Source of the DNA: Flavobacterium sp. MedPE-SWcel
GTDB lineage: Bacteria > Bacteroidota > Bacteroidia > Flavobacteriales > Flavobacteriaceae
DNA length: 64,000 bases
Assembly: GCA_001874325.1 (NCBI GenBank)
Contig: MPCW01000001.1
Coordinates: forward strand, 176,600 to 240,599
Reading direction: 5' to 3'
The notes below the pieces were generated by a model, which saw nothing but the letters and a program-made list of their open reading frames with translations, had not been told where the DNA came from and searched no databases. Of this stretch, positions 1-8,927 are shown in pieces (the first letter of the stretch is position 1; each line of letters begins with the position of its first letter). A program made the position numbers and the translations under genes.

Positions 1-1331
1 TAGGACACATGAACCTTGGTGCAGGGCGAATTGTATATCAAGATCTTGTAAAAATAAACTTAGCCGTACAAGAAAAAACATTAGCAAAAGAAAAAGCGCT
101 AGCTGATGCTTTAAAATATGCTAAAGACAATAATAAAAAGGTACACTTACTTGGTTTAGTATCTGATGGTGGGGTACATTCACATATCAATCACCTTAAA
201 GGTATTATAGACGCTACCCAAGAGTCTGGACTAGATAAAGTATATATACATGCCTTTACTGACGGTCGTGATGTAGACCCAAAATCAGGAACTGGTTTTA
301 TAAAAGATCTTGAAAATCATATAGAAAATACTGATGTACAACTAGCATCTATAGTAGGACGTTATTATGCAATGGATCGTGATAAACGTTGGGAGCGTGT
401 AAAACTGGCTTATGATTTATTAGTAAATGGTCAAGGTACAGCATCTACTAATGCTGTAGCTAGTATTGAAGAAAACTATAATAACAACATTACTGACGAA
501 TTCATCAATCCTATAGTAATGACTACCGATGGGACTACTCCTATAGCTACTATTGAAGAAGATGATGTAATTATCTTCTTTAACTTTAGAACTGATAGAG
601 GTAGACAACTTACAGAAGCGTTATCGCAAATAGATATTCATGAACAAAACATGCACAAAATGAATTTGTACTACGTTACCATGACTAACTATGACGACAC
701 TTTTAAGGGTATCAATGTTATTTATGATAAAGACAACCTTACTGAAACGCTTGGTGAAGTGATTGAAAAACATGGCAAAAAACAGATTCGTATTGCTGAA
801 ACAGAAAAGTATCCTCACGTTACATTTTTCTTTTCAGGAGGACGAGAAGCACCTTTTGAGGGAGAGCAACGTTTACTATGCCCGTCGCCAAAAGTAGCTA
901 CTTATGATTTACAACCAGAAATGAGTGCTTATGACCTGAAAGATGCTTTAGTACCTGAACTACAAAAAGGCGAAGTAGATTTTGTATGCCTTAATTTTGC
1001 CAATGGTGACATGGTAGGACATACTGGTGTTATGGAGGCTGCCATAAAAGCTTGTGAAGCGGTAGACGACTGTACAAAACAAGTTATTGAAACTGCTTTA
1101 GCAAACGATTATACTACTATAGTAATTGCCGATCATGGTAACTGCGAGACGATGGTAAACCCAGATGGTACGCCTAACACGGCACACACCACTAACCCTG
1201 TACCTATTATATTAGTAGATAAAGAAATTAAAGAAATTAAAGATGGTGTACTTGGTGATATTGCACCAACTATATTAGAACTTATAGGCATACCACAACC
1301 AGAAGCTATGACAAGACATTCGTTATTATAG
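1..1331 (+). CDS. gpmI: 2,3-bisphosphoglycerate-independent phosphoglycerate mutase, 5'-truncated by window
   Basis: Interconverts 3- and 2-phosphoglycerate in glycolysis and gluconeogenesis in the cytosol, using two Mn ions and a phosphoserine. The frame is open to the window edge, and the first readable residues, GHMNLGAGR, are the continuation of the family's NSEVGH motif, so the ATG at 9 is an internal Met. The catalytic serine of NSEVGH and the first metal-binding segment therefore lie just upstream of the window. Visible motifs include the substrate segments SDGGVHSH and DGRD and the C-terminal metal sites in NFANGDMVGHTG and IADHGNCE. About 440 of the usual 505-510 residues are present. 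A strong hairpin terminator follows the stop. Confidence 0.96.
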   Translation, partial: GHMNLGAGRIVYQDLVKINLAVQEKTLAKEKALADALKYAKDNNKKVHLLGLVSDGGVHSHINHLKGIIDATQESGLDKVYIHAFTDGRDVDPKSGTGFIKDLENHIENTDVQLASIVGRYYAMDRDKRWERVKLAYDLLVNGQGTASTNAVASIEENYNNNITDEFINPIVMTTDGTTPIATIEEDDVIIFFNFRTDRGRQLTEALSQIDIHEQNMHKMNLYYVTMTNYDDTFKGINVIYDKDNLTETLGEVIEKHGKKQIRIAETEKYPHVTFFFSGGREAPFEGEQRLLCPSPKVATYDLQPEMSAYDLKDALVPELQKGEVDFVCLNFANGDMVGHTGVMEAAIKACEAVDDCTKQVIETALANDYTTIVIADHGNCETMVNPDGTPNTAHTTNPVPIILVDKEIKEIKDGVLGDIAPTILELIGIPQPEAMTRHSLL

Positions 1332-1353
1332 TACGAATTCATCTTAATAAAAC

Positions 1354-1388
1354 AAAAAGCCTGTTCATGTATACTGAACAGGCTTTTT
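1354..1388. terminator. bidirectional intrinsic terminator between gpmI and the CoA-transferase gene
   Basis: A perfect stem (left arm 1354-1367, right arm 1375-1388) contains the core GCCTGTTCA/TGAACAGGC and is flanked by A-tract and T-tract on the two sides. It can serve the convergent genes on both strands. Confidence 0.85.
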
Positions 1389-1422
1389 TAATAAACACAA
1401 CAACTATTTAAAAAGTTTAAAC

Positions 1423-2694
1423 TTAACTTCTAAATCCATTAAAATAATCACGTTCTATAGCTTCCCTATGGTCTGGGTGTGCTACATTTATTAGTGATGT
1501 GGCACGCTCTTTTAATGTTTTACCATATAAATCGGCAATACCATATTCAGTAACAATATACTGCACATGCGAACGTGTAGTAACTACACCTGCTCCTTGC
1601 TTCAGGAACGGCACAATTCTGTTAGCGCCTTTTTTAGTAACCGATGGTAATGCTATAATCGCTTTACCCCCCTCACTTAACGAAGCTCCTCTAATAAAAT
1701 CCATTTGCCCCCCTACTCCAGAGTACATTCTACACCCTATAGAATCGGCACAAACTTGCCCTGTTAGATCAACTTCTATTGCAGAGTTAATTGCAACCAT
1801 CTTTTTATTTTTACGAATAGCCGCAGTATCATTTACAAACGATGATTCTCTCATCTCTATAAACGGATTATCATCTACAAAATCATACAAGCGTTTAGAG
1901 CCTATTAAAAATGTAGCTAATGCTCTACCTCTTACTGTTCCTTTATAATTACAGTTTATAACATCTTTTTCTATCAAGTCGATAACACCGTCAGAAAACA
2001 TCTCGGTATGTAATCCTAAGTTTTTATGATTGGTAAGGTTTGCCAACGCAGCATTAGGTATAGAGCCTATTCCCATTTGTAAAGTACTTTCATCCTCAAT
2101 TAACGAAGCTACATACTTACCTATTTTCGCTTCTTGCTCTGTTATAGCAACAGGTTCATGTGCATAAATAGGTACATCCACTTCTACCAAGTAATCAATC
2201 TCTGATATGTGAATTATACCATCACCAAAAGTTCTTGGCATTTGCGGATTTACTTGCGCAACTACATATTTAGAATTTTCTATTGCAGCAATAGTAGCTT
2301 CTACAGACACCCCTAGTGAACAGTATCCATGACCATCAGGTGGCGATACATGTATAAAAGCTACATCTAAAGGTAGTACTTGCTTACGAAACAACCTTGG
2401 CAGCTCACTTAAAAAAACAGGTGTATAAGATCCATTCCCTGCCGAAAGTGTATGCCTTACATTTTTACCAATAAAAAAAGAATTTACATGAAAGCTCTCC
2501 GACAATTCTGGGTTAGCATACGCTGCTTCACCTTCGGTATGTAAATGACATACTTCTACATTCTTTAACTCTCCAGCTCTTTCAGCAAGTGCCTTAGTTA
2601 AAATAGTAGGTGTTGCAGCAGCAGCCTGTATATATACTCTATTATTCGACTTAACAATCTGTACGGCTTCAGCCGCAGTAACATATTTACTCAT
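1423..2694 (-). CDS. acetyl-CoA hydrolase/CoA-transferase family protein
   Basis: Member of the acetyl-CoA hydrolase/transferase family (Cat1 / 4-hydroxybutyrate CoA-transferase type), 423 residues. These enzymes move CoA between short-chain acids through a glutamyl-CoA thioester. The sequence shows the glycine-rich segment MGIGSIPNAAL, the conserved LHTEMFSDG stretch whose Glu is the likely catalytic residue, and the typical C-terminal block TEYGIADLYGKTL followed by AHPDHRE. The exact acyl substrates (acetate, succinate or butyrate) cannot be read from sequence. The gene is monocistronic, converges on gpmI, and has a -7-like element 18 bp upstream of its start. Confidence 0.9.
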   Translation of the reverse strand: MSKYVTAAEAVQIVKSNNRVYIQAAAATPTILTKALAERAGELKNVEVCHLHTEGEAAYANPELSESFHVNSFFIGKNVRHTLSAGNGSYTPVFLSELPRLFRKQVLPLDVAFIHVSPPDGHGYCSLGVSVEATIAAIENSKYVVAQVNPQMPRTFGDGIIHISEIDYLVEVDVPIYAHEPVAITEQEAKIGKYVASLIEDESTLQMGIGSIPNAALANLTNHKNLGLHTEMFSDGVIDLIEKDVINCNYKGTVRGRALATFLIGSKRLYDFVDDNPFIEMRESSFVNDTAAIRKNKKMVAINSAIEVDLTGQVCADSIGCRMYSGVGGQMDFIRGASLSEGGKAIIALPSVTKKGANRIVPFLKQGAGVVTTRSHVQYIVTEYGIADLYGKTLKERATSLINVAHPDHREAIERDYFNGFRS

Positions 2695-2711
2695 CCCTAA
2701 AAATTTTAATG

Positions 2712-2719
2712 CAAAAATA
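2712..2719 (-). promoter_or_regulatory. -7 promoter element of the CoA-transferase gene
   Basis: Reads TATTTTTG on the minus strand, matching the Bacteroidota -7 consensus TAnnTTTG, 18 bp upstream of the start codon. No clear -33 TTTG was found. Confidence 0.5.
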
Positions 2720-2798
2720 ATTATACCTAAAGTTACAAAACATGATAAAACTCAGGTTCAAAATTATTTAAACACATCATTAAATAATTTTAATTAGT

Positions 2799-2806
2799 TA
2801 CTTTTG
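2799..2806 (+). promoter_or_regulatory. -7 promoter element of map
   Basis: TACTTTTG matches TAnnTTTG and ends 19 bp before the map start codon, giving a short leader. Confidence 0.55.
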
Positions 2807-2825
2807 CAAATCGAAATTTGACACA

Positions 2826-3644
2826 ATGATTATATCTAAAACACGAGAAGAGATAGAACTAATGCGCGAAAGTGCACTTATTGTTTCTAAAACATTAGGA
2901 ATGATAGCTACCGAGATTAAACCAGGAATAACTACGTTACAGCTAGACAAACTAGCTGAAACCTTTATTCGCGATCATGGTGCTGTACCCGGGTTTTTAG
3001 GATTATATGGCTGCCCTTCTACTTTACTTACAAGTGTTAACGAGCAAGTTGTACACGGATTACCTACGGATAGACCTATTGAAGATGGAGATGTAGTATC
3101 TGTAGATTGTGGTGCAATTAAAAATGAATTCTATGGCGATCACGCTTATACTTTTGAGATAGGTGATGTTGCTGAAGACACAAAAAAACTACTTAAGATA
3201 ACTAAAGAGTCATTATACGCAGGTATTCGTGAGTTTAAAGCGGGGAATCGTGTAGGTGATGTTGGTTATGCGATACAACAATATACTGAAGCACATGATT
3301 ATGGTGTAGTACGTGACTTAGTAGGTCATGGATTAGGTCGTAAAATGCATGAAGACCCAGAGATGCCAAACTACGGTAAACGTGGTAGAGGTAAAAAATT
3401 CATTGAAGGTATGGTAATTGCCATTGAACCTATGATAAATATGGGAACTAAAGATATTAAACACCTAAAGGATGGCTGGACAATAGTTACTCGCGATGGT
3501 AAACCAAGTGCGCACTTTGAGCATAATATCGCTTTAGTAGATGGTAAGCCTGAACTTCTTTCTACTTTTGGTTATGTTTATGAAGCATTAGGTATAAAGA
3601 GTGACGAAGAAAATGAGTTTAGAAAAGAGGCTCTAGTACTTTAA
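2826..3644 (+). CDS. map: type I methionine aminopeptidase
   Basis: Removes the initiator methionine from nascent proteins in the cytosol. The 272-residue protein has the pita-bread fold signature with all five metal ligands visible: Asp94 and Asp105 in VDCGAIKNEFYGDH, His168 in LVGHGLG, Glu201 in AIEPM and Glu232 in HFEHNIAL. A second conserved His lies in KMHEDP. There is no N-terminal zinc-finger extension, so it is the short bacterial form. It has its own -7 element and a downstream hairpin terminator, so it appears monocistronic. Confidence 0.97.
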   Translation: MIISKTREEIELMRESALIVSKTLGMIATEIKPGITTLQLDKLAETFIRDHGAVPGFLGLYGCPSTLLTSVNEQVVHGLPTDRPIEDGDVVSVDCGAIKNEFYGDHAYTFEIGDVAEDTKKLLKITKESLYAGIREFKAGNRVGDVGYAIQQYTEAHDYGVVRDLVGHGLGRKMHEDPEMPNYGKRGRGKKFIEGMVIAIEPMINMGTKDIKHLKDGWTIVTRDGKPSAHFEHNIALVDGKPELLSTFGYVYEALGIKSDEENEFRKEALVL

Positions 3645-3653
3645 AAAAATAAC

Positions 3654-3696
3654 AAAAAGCACATTAGTTATATTTGAGAACTGATGTGCTTTTTTT
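3654..3696 (+). terminator. intrinsic terminator of map
   Basis: AAAAAGCACAT pairs with ATGTGCTTTTT around a loop, with an extra AGTT/AACT pairing, and a run of T follows. The hairpin spans an in-frame upstream start at 3674 for the next gene, which argues against that start. Confidence 0.85.
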
Positions 3697-3709
3697 GTAT
3701 AAAATCATA

Positions 3710-4477
3710 ATGAAAAAGCTTTTTAAATTTATCCTTAATACCATACCAAGACCATTACTAATTCGACTTAGTTACTTGGCACGTCCTGTTTTGGCATTTA
3801 TTTTAAAAGGCAACACTTTTACTGACCCTATAGATAATAAGAGTTTTAAAAACTTTTTACCATATGGCTATGGTCAGCAACGTAATAATGTACTTTCTCC
3901 AAGTACACTTTCTTTAGAGCGTCATCGTTTATTGTGGCTATACCTGCAAAACGAAACTGATTTTTTTACTGCCCCAAAAAAAGTATTACATTTTGCTCCT
4001 GAACAAGCTTTTTACAAACGTTTTCGTAATCAAAAAAATCTCGATTATACGACTACCGATCTTTACTCTCCTCTTGCTGATGTAAAGGCAGATATTTGCA
4101 ACTTACCGTTTAACGATAATAGTTATGATTTAATACTTTGTAACCATGTATTAGAACATATACCAGATGATACTAAGGCTATGCAAGAACTTTATCGTGT
4201 TTTAAAACCTAGTGGCATGGGAGTTTTCCAGATACCACAAGATTTAAACCGTGAAGCTACTTTTGAGGATGATACTATTACCGATTCTAAAGAACGTGCT
4301 AGAATATTTGGGCAGTATGACCATGTTAGAGTATATGGTCGTGATTATTTTGACAAATTACGAAGCATTGGATTTAAAGTTGTAGAGGAAAATTATACTC
4401 AAAAAATGCCCTCTCAAGAAGTAGAGCGTTATTGCCTTGCAAAAGGTGAAATAATACCTATCTGTTTTAAAGAATAA
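3710..4477 (+). CDS. class I SAM-dependent methyltransferase (Methyltransf_11 type)
   Basis: A 255-residue methyltransferase of unknown substrate. The core shows a divergent motif I region (VLHFAPEQAF), an acidic motif II end (YTTTDLYSP), motif III-like DICNLPFNDNSYDLILCNHVLEHI, and the LKPSGMGVFQIP strand. The HVLEHI...AMQELYRVLKPSG pattern is typical of family 11. The start at ATG 3710 is preferred because an upstream in-frame start at 3674 falls inside the preceding terminator hairpin. The N-terminus (MKKLFKFILNTIPRPLLIRL) is basic and amphipathic, so membrane association is possible. No pathway is suggested by its neighbours. Confidence 0.85.
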   Translation: MKKLFKFILNTIPRPLLIRLSYLARPVLAFILKGNTFTDPIDNKSFKNFLPYGYGQQRNNVLSPSTLSLERHRLLWLYLQNETDFFTAPKKVLHFAPEQAFYKRFRNQKNLDYTTTDLYSPLADVKADICNLPFNDNSYDLILCNHVLEHIPDDTKAMQELYRVLKPSGMGVFQIPQDLNREATFEDDTITDSKERARIFGQYDHVRVYGRDYFDKLRSIGFKVVEENYTQKMPSQEVERYCLAKGEIIPICFKE

Positions 4478-4539
4478 CACCTCATTATCAATACAAAAAG
4501 TAACAATATTAAAATCAGACGATAAAGTTGCTGATATAA

Positions 4540-4547
4540 TATATTTG
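4540..4547 (+). promoter_or_regulatory. -7 promoter element of the Plug gene
   Basis: TATATTTG, a full match to TAnnTTTG, 38 bp before the ATG at 4586. Confidence 0.5.
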
Positions 4548-4585
4548 CTATATTTACGTTTACCAAAAACAAAACCTTTATCAAG

Positions 4586-5857
4586 ATGATAAACATCCTG
4601 TCACGGCAAATTGTACTATTAACAACATTACTACTTACCCCAATAATTATAAAAGCCCAAGTTCAACAAGAAATTGCGCCTCCTTATAATATTAAGACTG
4701 TTTCGTTTAGAAAAAATGCCGAAAATGTTTATCCGTATTTTAGACTTGGTGAATCATTTCAATTTGCTTTTGATGATCTTTTTGGGAATGAAGCTGATTA
4801 CTATTACTCAATAACACATTGTAATTACGACTGGACCCCGTCTACACAACTTACAGTAAACGATTATATTGACGGCTTTGATAATCAAAGGATTCAAAAT
4901 TACGAGAATTCCTTTAACACCCTACAAATCTATTCTCGTTACAACTTAAGCTTCCCAAACAAGTTTACTCGAATATTACTTTCAGGGAATTATATACTAA
5001 AAATATTTGATGAAGATCAAGAAGTAGTTCTTAGCCGTAGGTTTATCATTTATGAAGAAACCGTATCTGTTCCTTTACAAATAAAGCGAGCTAGAACTAT
5101 GGATAATATTTCTGGAAAGCATAATCTTGATTTTGCGATAAAAACCAATGCTGTCAATTTTCAGAGTCCATTACAAAACATAAAGGTCGCTCTCTTTCAA
5201 AACGGACGATTTGACAATGCTATATATAATGTAAAACCACAATATACTATAGGTAATGACCTTATATATAAATACGATAAAGAAACTCAGTTCTGGGCAG
5301 GTAATGAGTACCTTTATTTTGAAAATAAAGACATTCGTAATGCTGTAAATAACGTACTAAGAATAACTCCCGGAGAAATATACAATAATATATTATACAC
5401 CAATGTAGCTAGAGCTAATAACCCTTATACATTTTTCCCTGACATAAACGGAAACTTTGTTATTAACAACGCTAGACTTAATGTAGATGATGTACAACTA
5501 GAGTCTGATTACGCTTGGGTATTTTTTAAACTAAGTGCTCCTACTTTTTACGAAGATAAAGATATCTATGTTTCGGGTATGTTTAACAACTATGCTAAAA
5601 CTGATGAATATAAAATGGAGTATGATGAAAAAACAGCAACATACGAAAAGGCTATTATGATAAAGCAAGGTTTCACAAATTACCTATACGTTACCATGAA
5701 TAAAAACGGTACTGTAGATGGTAAAAATGCTGTGGATGGAAACTTTTATCAAACAGAAGATGATTACAACATACTGGTATATTATCGTCAAAACACTGAT
5801 CGATATGATAGAGTTATTGGTATAGGATCGGCAAACTCTGAAGACATTATAAATTAA
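4586..5857 (+). CDS. type IX secretion system Plug protein (DUF5103 family)
   Basis: A 423-residue exported protein with a Sec signal peptide (hydrophobic segment about residues 8-20, ending near IIKAQ). It belongs to the family first named DUF5103, recognised by the VYPYFRLGESFQFAFDDL and YYYSITHCNYDWTPS segments. A member of this family was shown in Flavobacterium johnsoniae to plug the periplasmic mouth of the giant SprA translocon pore when PorV and substrate are absent. The body is beta-rich, as expected for this family. The gene stands alone with its own -7 element and is not next to sprA in this window. The family assignment is firm; the Plug role is carried over from the family. Confidence 0.85.
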   Translation: MINILSRQIVLLTTLLLTPIIIKAQVQQEIAPPYNIKTVSFRKNAENVYPYFRLGESFQFAFDDLFGNEADYYYSITHCNYDWTPSTQLTVNDYIDGFDNQRIQNYENSFNTLQIYSRYNLSFPNKFTRILLSGNYILKIFDEDQEVVLSRRFIIYEETVSVPLQIKRARTMDNISGKHNLDFAIKTNAVNFQSPLQNIKVALFQNGRFDNAIYNVKPQYTIGNDLIYKYDKETQFWAGNEYLYFENKDIRNAVNNVLRITPGEIYNNILYTNVARANNPYTFFPDINGNFVINNARLNVDDVQLESDYAWVFFKLSAPTFYEDKDIYVSGMFNNYAKTDEYKMEYDEKTATYEKAIMIKQGFTNYLYVTMNKNGTVDGKNAVDGNFYQTEDDYNILVYYRQNTDRYDRVIGIGSANSEDIIN

Positions 5858-5926
5858 TTATCAAAGAGTTAAAGAAGCGTTGCTATTAATTTAATATTTG
5901 AGATAGCAATGCGTTTTATAATTTTG

Positions 5927-5934
5927 TAACTTTG
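5927..5934 (+). promoter_or_regulatory. -7 promoter element of apaG
   Basis: TAACTTTG matches TAnnTTTG, 25 bp before the apaG start. Confidence 0.5.
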
Positions 5935-5959
5935 AGAATATAAAACATACATTTTTTTT

Positions 5960-6346
5960 ATGGTATCACAAATAACAAGAGGTATTAAAATATCTGTTTC
6001 TACTAGTTTTGAAGGCACGTACTTCAAGAACTACAGAATTCAGTTTGCCTTTAGTTACGAAATAACCATAGAAAACCAAAGCAAAGATTCTGTACAGCTC
6101 AATACACGCCACTGGGAAATATTCGATTCTCTTAATGATATCGAAATTGTAGATGGCGAAGGAGTTGTTGGTAAAAAACCAGTGCTAAAACCTGGCGAAA
6201 AACACACCTATAGCTCTGGGTGTTTATTATCCTCTCCTTTTGGAGCTATGAGAGGCTATTTTAGCATGGTAAACTTTACTTCTACCCGCTCTTTTCAGGT
6301 TATTGTGCCTACTTTTAGGCTTAGTGCACCCTTTGCATTAAATTAA
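5960..6346 (+). CDS. apaG: ApaG domain protein
   Basis: A 128-residue single-domain ApaG protein with an immunoglobulin-like beta sandwich. Recognisable family segments are FAFSYEITIENQS, QLNTRHWEIFDS, VVGKKPVLKPGEKHTYSSGCLLSSPFGAMRGYF and a C-terminal PTFRL strand. In enterobacteria the gene lies beside apaH and ksgA and is linked to divalent cation efflux, but its biochemical role is unclear. Here it stands between the Plug gene and pruA with its own promoter element, so that context is not conserved. No catalytic residues are known for the family. Confidence 0.92.
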   Translation: MVSQITRGIKISVSTSFEGTYFKNYRIQFAFSYEITIENQSKDSVQLNTRHWEIFDSLNDIEIVDGEGVVGKKPVLKPGEKHTYSSGCLLSSPFGAMRGYFSMVNFTSTRSFQVIVPTFRLSAPFALN

Positions 6347-6413
6347 TAACACCCTCTTTATATTATAGCGTTTTCATTACCCTATTTGCAATTATAAGAA
6401 CAATATTTTCTTG

Positions 6414-6421
6414 TATATTTG
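6414..6421 (+). promoter_or_regulatory. -7 promoter element of pruA
   Basis: TATATTTG, a full TAnnTTTG match, 39 bp before the pruA ATG. Confidence 0.55.
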
Positions 6422-6460
6422 CGATACTTTAATTTTTTAATGTTTTAAAACACTATAATT

Positions 6461-8095
6461 ATGCCAAAGGGAATTTATAATGTACCAGATGCGCTTAACG
6501 AACCTGTATTATCTTACGCACCAGGAACTAAAGAAAGAGAGCAAGTACTTGCTACTTTTAAAGAAATGTATGCTACTACTGTAGATGTACCAATGTACAT
6601 AGGTAGTGAAGAAGTACGTACTGGAAAAACAAAAACCATAAACCCTCCTTTTGATCATAAAAAAGTAGTAGGTACTTACCACGAAGGTGAAAAAGAACAT
6701 GCAGAATTAGCTATTACTACTGCACTTGATGCACGTACACAGTGGGCTAACATGGCATGGGAACAAAGAGCTGCTATATTCTTAAAAGCTGCAGATCTTT
6801 TAGCTGGACCATATAGAGCAAAAATAAATGCATCTACTATGATAGCGCAAGCTAAAACAGTACACCAAGCCGAAATAGATGCTGCTTGTGAGTTTATTGA
6901 CTTTTTACGTTTTAACGTAGAGTTTATGACTCAAATTTATACTGAACAACCTGTATCTGCCGAGGGTATCTGGAATAGACTAGAGCACCGTCCGTTAGAA
7001 GGTTTTATATATGCTATAACACCGTTTAACTTTACTGCAATTGCTGGTAACTTACCTGCTGCACCTGCTCTTATGGGTAACGTAGTGGTATGGAAACCAA
7101 GTCCTGCTCAAGTATATAGTGCTCAAGTAATAATGGAAGTATTTAAACTTGCTGGATTACCTGATGGTGTTATAAACATGATACATGGTGACCCTGTTAT
7201 GATTACAGATACATTAATGGCTAGTCCTGATTTTGCAGGAGTACACTACACAGGTTCTACTGCTGTATTTAACGGTATATGGGCTAAAGTAGGTGAAAAC
7301 ATGGGTAAAGGTATTTATAAAACTTATCCTAAAATTGTAGGTGAAACTGGTGGTAAAGATTTTGTTATCGCTCACCCTTCTTCTATACCTGCACAAGTTG
7401 CAACTGGACTTTCTAGAGGTGCTTTCGAATTCCAAGGACAAAAATGTTCTGCTGCTTCAAGAGCTTACATCGCTAAGTCTATTTGGCCAGCAGTAAAAGA
7501 GCATTTAGTAAACGACCTTAAGTCAATGAAAATGGGTTCTCCAGAAGATCCTTCTAACTTCATTACTTCTGTAATACATGAAGCTTCTTTCGATAAATTA
7601 GCTAAGTACATCGATGCTGCAAAAGATGCTAGTGATGCTGAAATTATAGCTGGTGGTACTTATGATAAATCTGAAGGATACTTTATAGCTCCTACAGTTA
7701 TTGTAACGACAAATCCTCAGTATGAAACAATGTACACTGAGCTTTTCGGTCCTGTACTTACAATATATGTATATGAGGATAACGCATGGGAAGAAACACT
7801 AAAATTAGTAGACCAAACTTCTCAGTATGCATTAACTGGTGCTGTATTTAGTCAAGACCGTTATGCTGTAGAGCAAGCTACTAAAGCATTAGAAAACTGT
7901 GCTGGTAACTTCTACATCAACGACAAGCCAACAGGTGCTGTTGTAGGACAACAACCATTTGGTGGTGCTAGAGCTTCTGGTACTAATGACAAAGCAGGCT
8001 CTATACTTAACTTATTACGTTGGGTATCGCCAAGAACTATAAAAGAAACATTTGTACCAGCTACTGACTACAGATATCCTTTCTTAGGAGAATAG
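6461..8095 (+). CDS. pruA: L-glutamate gamma-semialdehyde dehydrogenase
   Basis: The second enzyme of proline catabolism: oxidises glutamate semialdehyde (from pyrroline-5-carboxylate) to glutamate with NAD+. At 544 residues it is the monofunctional form, without a fused proline dehydrogenase domain. The catalytic Cys329 lies in FQGQKCSAASR and the general base Glu295 in GETGGKDF. The cofactor segment includes TPFNFTAIAGN and VVWKPSP, and the C-terminal oligomerisation segment contains GGARASGTNDKAG. It has its own promoter element and a strong terminator; a proline dehydrogenase gene is not in the window. Confidence 0.96.
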   Translation: MPKGIYNVPDALNEPVLSYAPGTKEREQVLATFKEMYATTVDVPMYIGSEEVRTGKTKTINPPFDHKKVVGTYHEGEKEHAELAITTALDARTQWANMAWEQRAAIFLKAADLLAGPYRAKINASTMIAQAKTVHQAEIDAACEFIDFLRFNVEFMTQIYTEQPVSAEGIWNRLEHRPLEGFIYAITPFNFTAIAGNLPAAPALMGNVVVWKPSPAQVYSAQVIMEVFKLAGLPDGVINMIHGDPVMITDTLMASPDFAGVHYTGSTAVFNGIWAKVGENMGKGIYKTYPKIVGETGGKDFVIAHPSSIPAQVATGLSRGAFEFQGQKCSAASRAYIAKSIWPAVKEHLVNDLKSMKMGSPEDPSNFITSVIHEASFDKLAKYIDAAKDASDAEIIAGGTYDKSEGYFIAPTVIVTTNPQYETMYTELFGPVLTIYVYEDNAWEETLKLVDQTSQYALTGAVFSQDRYAVEQATKALENCAGNFYINDKPTGAVVGQQPFGGARASGTNDKAGSILNLLRWVSPRTIKETFVPATDYRYPFLGE

Positions 8096-8116
8096 ATTAT
8101 AATATCTCAAAATAAC

Positions 8117-8151
8117 AAAACCCCGAATCAACTAGTTAATTCGGGGTTTTT
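8117..8151. terminator. bidirectional terminator between pruA and rsmG
   Basis: AAAACCCCGAAT pairs with ATTCGGGGTTTT, and the internal AACTAGTT is self-complementary. It lies between convergent genes and has T-tracts on both strands. Confidence 0.85.
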
Positions 8152-8182
8152 ATTTATTATTCAATAAATAAATCTATTTGTT

Positions 8183-8812
8183 TTATGCTTTATATTTCAT
8201 TGCTAAGTGTACCACCTTTTTAGTCTCAAAAAACTCGTCAGTAAAATAGTCTGATAAGTTATATAACGTTACTTTCTGGAATACTTGTAGCTCTTCAGTA
8301 AGATCACCACCTTTCAGGTATAATATACCGTTTGGTAATTCATGCTTTTGCTCTTTCTTTATCTTACCTCTAACCCATTTTACAAAATCAGACATATTGG
8401 TTACAGCACGACTTACAATAAAATCAAAATCACCTTCTACCTTTTCTGCACGTTTTTGTTCTGCTTTTACATTGGTAAGCCCTAAAGCATCTGCTACTCC
8501 TTGTACTACCTTTATTTTTTTAGCAATTACATCTATTAAATAAAAATTTGTCTCAGGGTATAATATAGCCAAAGGTATACCAGGGAAACCACCACCAGTA
8601 CCTACATCAAGAACTGAAGCCCCTGCTTTAAACTCCATCACTTTTGCAATACCCAAAGAGTGTAATACATGTTTAGTATATAAAGCATCGATATCTTTAC
8701 GTGATATTACATTTATCTTAGCGTTCCAATCCTTATAAAGCGACTCTAGTTTTGTAAACTGTTCTATTTGAGTTTCGGTAAGGTTTGGGAATTGATTAAT
8801 TATCTCCTGCAT
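8183..8812 (-). CDS. rsmG: 16S rRNA (guanine-527-N7)-methyltransferase
   Basis: Methylates N7 of G527 in the 530 loop of 16S rRNA; loss of this gene gives low-level streptomycin resistance in other bacteria. The protein is 209 residues, the usual length. The Rossmann SAM-binding motif VLDVGTGGGFPGIPLAI is intact, preceded by the family block NVISRKDIDALYTKHVLHSLG. IVSRAVTNMSDFVKWV forms the conserved post-motif segment. The gene is monocistronic on the minus strand, with a -7 element 16 bp upstream. Confidence 0.96.
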   Translation of the reverse strand: MQEIINQFPNLTETQIEQFTKLESLYKDWNAKINVISRKDIDALYTKHVLHSLGIAKVMEFKAGASVLDVGTGGGFPGIPLAILYPETNFYLIDVIAKKIKVVQGVADALGLTNVKAEQKRAEKVEGDFDFIVSRAVTNMSDFVKWVRGKIKKEQKHELPNGILYLKGGDLTEELQVFQKVTLYNLSDYFTDEFFETKKVVHLAMKYKA

Positions 8813-8828
8813 CGTTTTTAATTTTGAA

Positions 8829-8836
8829 CAAAAGTA
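8829..8836 (-). promoter_or_regulatory. -7 promoter element of rsmG
   Basis: TACTTTTG on the minus strand, matching TAnnTTTG, 16 bp from the start codon. Confidence 0.55.
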
Positions 8837-8893
8837 AGCATTTCATCAATGAAATTTCATATCAATTTTAATGCTTACAAACACATTAATAAC

Positions 8894-8901
8894 TACCTTT
8901 G
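8894..8901 (+). promoter_or_regulatory. -7 promoter element of the desaturase-aspC unit
   Basis: TACCTTTG matches TAnnTTTG, 26 bp before the desaturase ATG, and is divergent from the rsmG promoter. Confidence 0.55.
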
Positions 8902-8927
8902 GTAATTAAAGATTATAATAGAATATT

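Noticed and set aside
1499..1948. 149-codon plus-strand frame opposite the CoA-transferase gene
   Set aside because: It is the antisense shadow of a well-conserved enzyme, lacks a promoter element and resembles no protein family.
3674..3709. Longer N-terminus for the methyltransferase
   Set aside because: The upstream start lies in the map terminator hairpin and the extra 12 residues have no conserved character.
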